Positions 58,267 through 64,000 of a DNA stretch of 64,000 nucleotides are shown piece by piece; the stretch's first letter is position 1; the number at the start of each line of letters is the position of its first letter. Location of the stretch: contig JAHCHG010000002.1 in the NCBI GenBank assembly GCA_026129865.1, forward strand, positions 488,508-552,507, given 5' to 3'. Origin of the DNA: Pyrinomonadaceae bacterium. GTDB taxonomy: Bacteria > Acidobacteriota > Blastocatellia > Pyrinomonadales > Pyrinomonadaceae. Below the pieces are notes generated by a model, which saw only the letters and a program-made list of their open reading frames with translations, had not been told where the DNA came from and ran no database searches. Both the position numbers and the translations under genes were made by a program.

Positions 58267-58323
58267 AAAATCGAAACGTTTCATTGATAATTGGCATTCG
58301 TTAATGTAGGACAAATCGAAAAA

Positions 58324-59295
58324 ATGAGAATTTTAATCACCGGCGGCGCCGGCTTCATCGGCTCACATCTCTGCGAAAGATTACTAAATGAAGGAAACGA
58401 GATTATCTGTCTCGACAATTTTTTTACCGGGCGGCGTGAAAATGTCATTCACATGCTCGGCGATCCGCGTTTTGAGCTGATCAGGCACGATGTTACCGAA
58501 CCGATCCTGCTCGAAGTCGATCAGATCTACAACCTTGCCTGTCCCGCTTCTCCCGTTCATTATCAGTTTAATCCCGTAAAAACGGTCAAAACGAGCGTTA
58601 TGGGAACCATCAATATGCTCGGGATGGCAAAACGCGTCGGTGCCAGAATTTTGCAGGCTTCGACCTCCGAAGTTTACGGCGATCCGCAGGTTCACCCGCA
58701 AACGGAAGACTATTTCGGCAACGTTAACCCGATCGGGCTGCGAAGTTGTTACGACGAAGGAAAGCGCGTCGCGGAAACTTTGATGATGGATTACAACCGT
58801 CAAAACGGCGTCGACACGCGAATTATCAGAATTTTCAATACTTACGGTCCGAAAATGCTTGAAAACGACGGTCGCGTCGTTTCAAATTTTATCGTTCAGG
58901 CGCTTCGCGGCGACGATCTGACGGTTTACGGCGACGGCTCGCAAACGCGTTCGTTCTGCTATGTCGACGATCTGGTCGAAGGATTTATCCGTTTGATGAA
59001 CACGGAAGCGGACGACATTCATCTGCCCGTAAACGTCGGAAATCCGGGCGAATTTACGATGAACGAACTTGCGGACGAGGTCGCAAAAGCCGTCGGTCGC
59101 GACATTAAGGTAAAACATCTTGAGCTTCCGAAGGACGATCCGAAACAGCGAAAACCCGACATCACGCGCGCGCAAACGCTTCTCGGGTGGAATCCGACGA
59201 TTCCGCTGGCGGAAGGTTTAAAGAAAACCGTTGCATATTTTGCGGAAAGGGTGGAAAATCCTTCAAAACAAAGATCTGAGTCAGTTTCTAAGTAA
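58324..59295 (+). CDS. UDP-glucuronate decarboxylase-type NAD-dependent epimerase
   Basis: This 323-residue short-chain NAD-dependent epimerase has the Rossmann motif [15 protein letters not shown], the [10 protein letters not shown] region and a catalytic YxxxK-type SCYDEGKR. This form, with the [20 protein letters not shown] segment, is typical of UDP-xylose synthase (UXS). The ATG at 58324 fits the family start. It lies 21 bases upstream of a second epimerase, so both probably serve in sugar nucleotide synthesis. Confidence 0.88.
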   Translation: MRILITGGAGFIGSHLCERLLNEGNEIICLDNFFTGRRENVIHMLGDPRFELIRHDVTEPILLEVDQIYNLACPASPVHYQFNPVKTVKTSVMGTINMLGMAKRVGARILQASTSEVYGDPQVHPQTEDYFGNVNPIGLRSCYDEGKRVAETLMMDYNRQNGVDTRIIRIFNTYGPKMLENDGRVVSNFIVQALRGDDLTVYGDGSQTRSFCYVDDLVEGFIRLMNTEADDIHLPVNVGNPGEFTMNELADEVAKAVGRDIKVKHLELPKDDPKQRKPDITRAQTLLGWNPTIPLAEGLKKTVAYFAERVENPSKQRSESVSK

Positions 59296-59315
59296 AAAAT
59301 AGAGGAATAAACGTT

Positions 59316-60302
59316 ATGAAAATACTCATCACCGGCGGCGCCGGATTCGTCGGCAGCCATCTTGCAGACAAATTGATCGGTCAGGGGCACGAAATTACCG
59401 TCATCGACGACCTTTCAACGGGTCGGTATCAAAATGTCGAACATCTCGAAGGACACGAAAATTTCCGCCTTATCATCGATACCGTTCTCAACGATAAATT
59501 GATGGAAGAACTGATTCGTGAAACCGACCGCGTTTTTCATATGGCAAGCGCCGTCGGAGTTCGGCTGATCATGGAACGCCCGGTAAAAACGATCGAAACT
59601 ATCTTTCGCGGTACCGATGTCGTTCTCGGTTTTTGCTCGCGGTACCGCAAACGCGTTCTTGTCCCGAGCACGTCGGAAGTTTACGGCAAAGGCGCTTCGG
59701 TTCCGTTTCGCGAAGAAGACGATCTGCTGACCGGTTCGACCGACAAACACCGCTGGGCTTATGCCTGCGCCAAAACTCTGGACGAATTTCTCGCACTCGC
59801 GCATTGGAAGGAAACACGTCTTCCGGTCGTTGTCGTCCGTTTGTTCAACACTGTCGGACCGCGACAGACAGGACAATACGGAATGGTCGTGCCAAATTTT
59901 GTAAAATCCGCTATCAAAGGCGAACCGCTGACGGTTCACGGCGACGGAAACCAGTCGCGCTGCTTCGGTCATGTCCTCGACATCATCGAAGGGCTAACCG
60001 CGGTTATCGAAAATCCGGACTGCTTCGGTCAGGTCATCAACCTCGGAAATGCTGAAGAAGTTTCGATAAGATCGCTTGCCGAAAAAGCGATCGCGATGAC
60101 CGGCAGCGACAGCGAGATCCGCTATATTCCTTATGAAGAAGCGTACGGCGAAGGTTTTGAAGACATGCAGCGGCGCGTGCCTTCGCTCGACAAGGCAAAA
60201 CGTCTCGTCGGCTACCAGCCAACCCGAACGCTCGAAGATATCATCAATGACGTAGCGGATCAGTTTCATCGCGAAATAAAAGCAGAAGCCGCCATGGCTT
60301 AA
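59316..60302 (+). CDS. NAD-dependent nucleotide-sugar epimerase
   Basis: This 328-residue Rossmann protein begins [20 protein letters not shown] and has VPSTSEVYGKGASVPF and the catalytic WAYACAKTLDEFLAL (YxxxK). It resembles UDP-glucose 4-epimerases and dTDP-glucose 4,6-dehydratases. The exact substrate is unknown. It is adjacent to a UXS-like gene and separated by about 20 bases. Confidence 0.85.
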   Translation: MKILITGGAGFVGSHLADKLIGQGHEITVIDDLSTGRYQNVEHLEGHENFRLIIDTVLNDKLMEELIRETDRVFHMASAVGVRLIMERPVKTIETIFRGTDVVLGFCSRYRKRVLVPSTSEVYGKGASVPFREEDDLLTGSTDKHRWAYACAKTLDEFLALAHWKETRLPVVVVRLFNTVGPRQTGQYGMVVPNFVKSAIKGEPLTVHGDGNQSRCFGHVLDIIEGLTAVIENPDCFGQVINLGNAEEVSIRSLAEKAIAMTGSDSEIRYIPYEEAYGEGFEDMQRRVPSLDKAKRLVGYQPTRTLEDIINDVADQFHREIKAEAAMA

Positions 60303-60335
60303 ACTTTTCGCCCGCGCTGACCGTCATTTATTTGT

Positions 60336-60938
60336 ATGAAGAATTTAGTATTCACAATCGCCGTCATCGTTTTAGCCGCCGCCGGAACATTTGCCCAGAC
60401 CGGCGGTCTGAAAGGTAAGGTCAGAACGTCCGACGGCGATTCACTTCCCGGCGCGACCATCACCGTTCGACAGGTCGGCGAAGATCTAAAATCCGTAAAG
60501 ACCGACAAAAGCGGAAAGTTTTTGATGGAAGGGCTGAAACCCGGTAAATACAACGTCGTTTTCAGCAAGAACGGCTACAGCACGGGTTTGATGTACAACA
60601 TCGAGGTCGCTTCGAAAAAGACGCGCGACCTCGGCGATCGTCTGATCCTAACCGTCGATCAGGGAAATCTGGTCATCATCAACGGTAGCGCCTATAACCA
60701 GCACGGATTTGCCCTTTACGGCGCGAAGGTCAAAATAGAAGAGGTTTTCTCCGACGGTTCGACCAAAAAGCTCGACACCGGCTACACCAGCCGCAGCGGC
60801 GAATTTACCTTTAAGTATCCCGAAAAGGTCACCAAATACCGCGTAACCGTCTCCGCTAAAGGCGCCGAAGAAAGCAAGGAAATCGAAGTAGAAGAAGCCG
60901 CGATTTACCGAGTCGCGATTTCGCTTACCATCAAATAA
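60336..60938 (+). CDS. Secreted carboxypeptidase-regulatory-like protein
   Basis: This 200-residue exported protein has a signal peptide ending GTFAQ. Two beta-sandwich domains follow: one starting GLKGKVRTSDGDSLPGATIT, the other NLVIINGSAYNQHGFALYGA. The first contains GLKPGKYNVVFSKNGYSTG, typical of CarboxypepD_reg. There is no catalytic domain. It is the last ordinary gene before the RHS region. Confidence 0.8.
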   Translation: MKNLVFTIAVIVLAAAGTFAQTGGLKGKVRTSDGDSLPGATITVRQVGEDLKSVKTDKSGKFLMEGLKPGKYNVVFSKNGYSTGLMYNIEVASKKTRDLGDRLILTVDQGNLVIINGSAYNQHGFALYGAKVKIEEVFSDGSTKKLDTGYTSRSGEFTFKYPEKVTKYRVTVSAKGAEESKEIEVEEAAIYRVAISLTIK

Positions 60939-61022
60939 CAGTCGGGCTTTTCCTTTTAAGCTGCAATCTTCCGCTTCTGGTTTTCCGGTAAACTGTGGAT
61001 GGAAGTCTTCATTTGCAATGTA

Positions 61023-61210
61023 TTACGAACCACTGCCAAGCACGCCGACATTGATCGTCAATTCCTCGCCGAACGGGAAAAAGTCCCGCCGCGGTATCAC
61101 GTCTCCTCGCTGATTCGTGATCACCCGCGGGCTGCCGAGATGATCGGTCGTCGTATAAGAAGTCGTCGGATTTTGCGGCGGAGTTTTCGTAGAATACTCC
61201 GCAACCAATA
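61023..61210 (-). pseudogene. RHS core fragment 1 (displaced)
   Basis: On the minus strand this encodes ILVAEYSTKTPPQNPTTSYT then TTDHLGSPRVITNQRGD and FPFGEELTINVGVLGS, then a stop. It matches the RHS core at 62870-63030 closely. It lacks the RHS protein body before it and the DIRQKFTG-type continuation after. It lies downstream of an immunity-like gene. It is a recombined remnant and not a complete gene. Confidence 0.8.
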
Positions 61211-61305
61211 TCCCAGATCGATTAAATCCGAACTGCCTTGGTCTTAACAGCATGGCTAATCGTCGCAAGCAAAGCATCCTCGCGGGTTTCGCCGAGGACA
61301 ACCGT

Positions 61306-61812
61306 TCACTTTTGCACTTGCAGTACCTCAGCACTTGAGTATTCTCTCAAGCTAAATACTACATCACTTAATGCGACAACTCTTTCGACTCCTTTTAGGT
61401 TGTCGTTTATTAACAGGAAGTTAAATTCCGGCTCTAACGCGTAGAATCCATTTTGAAATCCGACTAATTTTTCGAAAATTACGTCTTCAAGAAGTGTATC
61501 GGCATTGTTTAGCACGTCGTAGACAGTTCTACCTTGCTTTGGTTTTATTGCAATTTGGTAATTTGGCAGCGAATCAGGGTCAATTATGCGGCTGCTCGCA
61601 CCATAGTAATCTGCACCATCACCATAAACTTCTAGATAGTCGTTAGGCTTTAGCACTTTTCTTTCAACTAAGAGTTCCCAATTGGCTTCCATCCAATCAT
61701 TGATCGAGTTTTCAGTTGCAGAGTGGTTTATATCCGAGAGCATGTCTTTTGCCGAGTACCAACTATTATCGAGGAACTCGGCGAACAGCCTGATTGCTTG
61801 ATCTATTTTCAT
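61306..61812 (-). CDS. Probable immunity protein for the adjacent RHS toxin
   Basis: This 168-residue soluble protein starts with ATG at 61812, one base after the RHS stop at 61814. This is the typical position of a cognate immunity gene. It contains INDWMEANWELLVERKVLKP and YQIAIKPKQGRTVYDVLNNA. I do not recognise the immunity family. The call is by position and size only. Confidence 0.65.
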   Translation of the reverse strand: MKIDQAIRLFAEFLDNSWYSAKDMLSDINHSATENSINDWMEANWELLVERKVLKPNDYLEVYGDGADYYGASSRIIDPDSLPNYQIAIKPKQGRTVYDVLNNADTLLEDVIFEKLVGFQNGFYALEPEFNFLLINDNLKGVERVVALSDVVFSLREYSSAEVLQVQK

Positions 61813-61813
61813 A

Positions 61814-63070
61814 CTATTGAAATAAACTGTTTAAGAATTCAATTTCCTCAGCAGTCGGTTGCCGCTTATAGTCTTTCGAACCAGGAATGCTGTCTTTAAA
61901 TCTTACTTTTTGCATTGTCCCGGATGGTGCATTGGGATGATTGTTTGGAACCCACTCCTTAGTACGAAACGGGCTGATATCTTTCTTGTTGCCGTTGCTA
62001 AATATTATCTCGACTGCGTTTTCGCCCTTTCTACCTGTCCTCGTGGTAATTTTAATTATCTCACTTCCGCCTGTTCTGACGATGCTTTGAGGAACAACCG
62101 AAGGCATAGGTGAGGCACCAAAGATAGCGCCTGCGGCAAATCCTACACCCAGAATCGTGCCGGTACTGCCTGCTGAACCATAACTTGCTTCCCTCTCGTT
62201 ATTGTAAGCGAATAGCAACGGAGCGGCGAACGGGTTTCTTCCTTGAAAGATTAATTGAGGAACAAGTCCGCCTTGCGTCGCTGAGTCAGTTATGCCATTC
62301 AATAAAACGACAGGGGCGTTTCCAATCCCCTTCGGGATGCCGGTCAAAGCGTCATTAACACCGTTGGTTACAGCATGTCCAAGCCTCCAAAACTCCTCGC
62401 GACCGTCTCCAGGCTGGTGCGGCGTGTACCATTTTGTTAACCGCTGCATGTGAAGCACCTGCCACATGCGTACTTCCACGATGTTGTGTACTGTTACATC
62501 CGAACCTGAGAGATACAGCTCATCCGCGAAATATACTTTTCCGTCATTGTATCCCGGCGTGCCTTTCTTGTCGCTTCCGAGCTTGTTTCCTTTGCGATCG
62601 TAATAATCGCCAAACAATCCTGTTGGATCGGTCAACACCAGAGGGGAATTACCAACATAGACATACCGATTAAATGTTTGCGAATTACTTGATTTTCCCG
62701 ATGCAAGCAGCGGATCGACGGCGGTGAAGCGGGCGTGGCGGTTTTCGTACATCCGCGCTTCTGCGAAGTCCAGCTGGGTTTCTTCGTCTTTTAAATAGCC
62801 GGTGAATTTCTGGCGGATGTCGTTGGCGACGCCATAGTTCAAAGAACTGCTCCGCGCTCCGACATTGATCGTCAATTCCTCGCCGAACGGGAGAAAATCT
62901 CGCCGCGAAGTAACTTCGCCAAACTGATTCGTGATCACCCGCGGGCTGCCGAGATGATCGGTCGTCGTGTAACTGGTCGTCGGATTCTTCGGGGGAGTTT
63001 TGGTCGAATATTCCGCAACGAGTTTTCCGCTTGAATAGACAAAAACGGTCGTTTCGGTATCGGTAATTTC
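61814..63070 (-). CDS. RHS repeat-associated core protein with C-terminal toxin tip (5' end broken)
   Basis: The frame contains the RHS core (VAEYSTKTPPKNPTTSYTTT, DHLGSPRVITNQFGE, DIRQKFTGYLKDEETQLDFA) and the closing motif RYVYVGNSPLVLTDPTGLFG. A variable C-terminal part of about 250 residues follows. The last ~80 residues (from RTGGSEIIKITTRTG through KEWVPNNHPNAPSGTMQ to the end) are a conserved-looking tip whose activity I do not recognise. The gene has no plausible start in frame. A one-base deletion near 63065-63072 separates it from upstream RHS sequence. It is probably an inactive or orphan tip. Confidence 0.8.
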   Translation of the reverse strand, partial: EITDTETTVFVYSSGKLVAEYSTKTPPKNPTTSYTTTDHLGSPRVITNQFGEVTSRRDFLPFGEELTINVGARSSSLNYGVANDIRQKFTGYLKDEETQLDFAEARMYENRHARFTAVDPLLASGKSSNSQTFNRYVYVGNSPLVLTDPTGLFGDYYDRKGNKLGSDKKGTPGYNDGKVYFADELYLSGSDVTVHNIVEVRMWQVLHMQRLTKWYTPHQPGDGREEFWRLGHAVTNGVNDALTGIPKGIGNAPVVLLNGITDSATQGGLVPQLIFQGRNPFAAPLLFAYNNEREASYGSAGSTGTILGVGFAAGAIFGASPMPSVVPQSIVRTGGSEIIKITTRTGRKGENAVEIIFSNGNKKDISPFRTKEWVPNNHPNAPSGTMQKVRFKDSIPGSKDYKRQPTAEEIEFLNSLFQ

Positions 63071-63071
63071 T

Positions 63072-63191
63072 TTACCCGGCGATTTTCGCCGTCGTAAAGG
63101 TACCGTTTTATCAGGTTTCCGTAGCCGTCTTTGCCGTCGGTTTGTTTGTTCTCGGCATCAAAAACAAACCGCCGCGCCTGATTTCGATCAA
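63072..63191 (-). pseudogene. RHS core fragment in a shifted frame
   Basis: Read on the minus strand in another frame, this encodes QARRFVFDAENKQTDGKDGY then GNLIKRYLYDGENRRVKK, which continues directly into the next RHS core part if one base is restored. Upstream of 63191 the RHS homology ends abruptly. It is therefore a broken RHS gene, cut off by the immunity gene beside it. Confidence 0.75.
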
Positions 63192-63217
63192 GTTATTTTT
63201 TACTAAAATGAGATTTT

Positions 63218-63634
63218 CTAACTTGCGCCAAGAATGCTATCCAAATAGTCTATCGCGTCGTGTACAAACTCCTTTGACTTTAGCTGTGAAATTAATTTTC
63301 GTTTGCGCAACTCTTTTAACTCAAGCCGTAACGCTCCTAATATCTCGCCCGGCACGGTACTCATACTTTGCGCTGACAAGATTCCCTTTGCTAAATTTTC
63401 CTCGCCTAAACTCTCTAGCTCTGCGATCAAGATTTGGATAAAAGCGAAAAATTCTTCATTATTTTTCATATTAGCATTAAGGTTGGACAAATCTGGACAT
63501 GGATCACCTACGACCTCGATTTCGCTACCTTTAACTATTTTAAACCAATTCTCAAATCGGTTAGCTCTATTGTCAGATGTGTGAACCATTGTCGTCTTTA
63601 AACCGTCGAATTGATTGGCAAGAATCAGAGTCAT
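63218..63634 (-). CDS. Immunity-like protein (second of a coupled pair)
   Basis: This 138-residue soluble protein starts with ATG at 63634, overlapping the stop of the Imm27-like gene by ATGA. Its C-terminal region SAQSMSTVPGEILGALRLEL then KELRKRKLISQLKSKE is a helical segment seen in small immunity-like proteins. No family is recognised with certainty. It is coupled to the upstream gene and flanked by RHS fragments. Confidence 0.6.
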   Translation of the reverse strand: MTLILANQFDGLKTTMVHTSDNRANRFENWFKIVKGSEIEVVGDPCPDLSNLNANMKNNEEFFAFIQILIAELESLGEENLAKGILSAQSMSTVPGEILGALRLELKELRKRKLISQLKSKEFVHDAIDYLDSILGAS

Positions 63635-63921
63635 AAACCCCGTCGAGCGAGTCCTCTGAAACAAACAAACGTCAGCAACGGAGGACCTCCCCCATGCCAT
63701 TCACTGTGAGGATACGAGAGTTCCCAATATCGACCATCTCTCGGGTCGCGAAAAAGAGTCTTCCAACCGCTTGAATCTGTACAGATATTTTCGAAGTAGC
63801 TGGCGATTAGAAAATTTATTCTTTTGCAAACGACGTCTTCAATGATCTCGCCATCTTCCTCAACCCAGTTGACCTCAATTCGAGATTCTACAGGCTCAGG
63901 TATACGATTAATTTGAAGCAT
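63631..63921 (-). CDS. Imm27-like immunity protein
   Basis: This 96-residue protein has the pattern GWKTLFRDPRDGRYWELSYP and SEWHGGGPPLL, the hallmark of the Imm27 immunity family. A strong aggagag ribosome binding site (63928-63934 on the minus strand) precedes the ATG. It follows an RHS core fragment whose own toxin tip is absent from the window. Such genes protect against RHS or related polymorphic toxins. The family is recalled by motif only. Confidence 0.75.
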   Translation of the reverse strand: MLQINRIPEPVESRIEVNWVEEDGEIIEDVVCKRINFLIASYFENICTDSSGWKTLFRDPRDGRYWELSYPHSEWHGGGPPLLTFVCFRGLARRGL

Positions 63922-63948
63922 TCTAGTTCACTCTCCTAAAAATTAATC

Positions 63949-64000
63949 TTACTGAAATGGTACCATTTTTCCGGTGAATTTCTGGCGGATGGCGTCGGCG
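63949..64000 (-). pseudogene. RHS core fragment 3 (runs out of window)
   Basis: Read on the minus strand, the sequence at the window edge encodes ADAIRQKFTGKMVPFQ and then a stop. It corresponds to the DIRQKFTGYLKDEE position of the intact core, so the RHS protein ends prematurely there. The 5' part lies outside the window. Confidence 0.75.

Noticed and set aside
59633..60055. A long Arg-rich frame inside the epimerase gene
   Set aside because: It is a shadow frame of a gene with clear catalytic motifs, and the Arg-rich composition is typical of a wrong frame.

Overview
The window looks like a chromosomal segment from an Acidobacteriota lineage, probably Blastocatellia/Pyrinomonadales-like. 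This is inferred from an Oar-type TonB-dependent receptor C-terminus, several secreted carboxypeptidase-regulatory-like proteins, futalosine-pathway menaquinone genes (mqnA, mqnC), many secreted LolA-like or BON proteins, and medium GC content. There is no rRNA and I recognised no tRNA. There is no intact insertion sequence and no CRISPR array.

Layout. 1-8.7 kb: end of a TonB receptor, then an acyl-metabolism cluster (alpha/beta hydrolase, FabH-like thiolase with a non-canonical triad, long-chain acyl-CoA ligase, secreted hydrolase, MaoC hydratase, MFS carrier) punctuated by palindromic REP-like repeats. 8.7-16.1 kb (minus strand): a purine-degradation operon made of guanine deaminase, a YdcZ-like membrane protein, xanthine dehydrogenase XdhA and XdhB, and XdhC. 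Two small-gene cassettes sit between xdhA and xdhB. One is brnT-brnA, the other an unrecognised pair. Each is flanked by a partial second copy of the adjoining xdh gene end, so the ancestral xdhA-xdhB junction survives as a relic between the cassettes. Both xdh genes also carry palindromic repeats inserted in frame. 16-30 kb: radical SAM, esterase, TPR-metalloprotease, desaturase, mqnC, mqnA, an Imm63-like protein, GNAT, cyclase, gcvPB and a ferredoxin. 30-47 kb: FHA-trypsin fusion, ABC permease, PlsC, phosphoesterase, saccharopine dehydrogenase-like, SurA-like foldase, S4 protein, amidohydrolase, DusB, secreted proteins and a LOG protein. 47-55 kb: ECF sigma factor with a PDZ-bearing anti-sigma factor, secreted proteins, TrmL, two BON proteins, TypA/BipA and a lipoprotein. 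55-61 kb: S9 peptidase, two nucleotide-sugar epimerases and a secreted regulatory-like protein.

61-64 kb: a polymorphic-toxin tail. RHS core fragments alternate with immunity-like genes (Imm27-like among them), one RHS tip of unrecognised toxin type is present, and a one-base frameshift breaks the RHS core. This looks like an accumulating array of displaced RHS tips.

The most unusual signals are the two cassette insertions with gene-end duplication in the xdh operon, the in-frame palindromic repeats in xdhA, xdhB and a hydrolase C-terminus, and the RHS/immunity array. All identities quoted were counted by eye.
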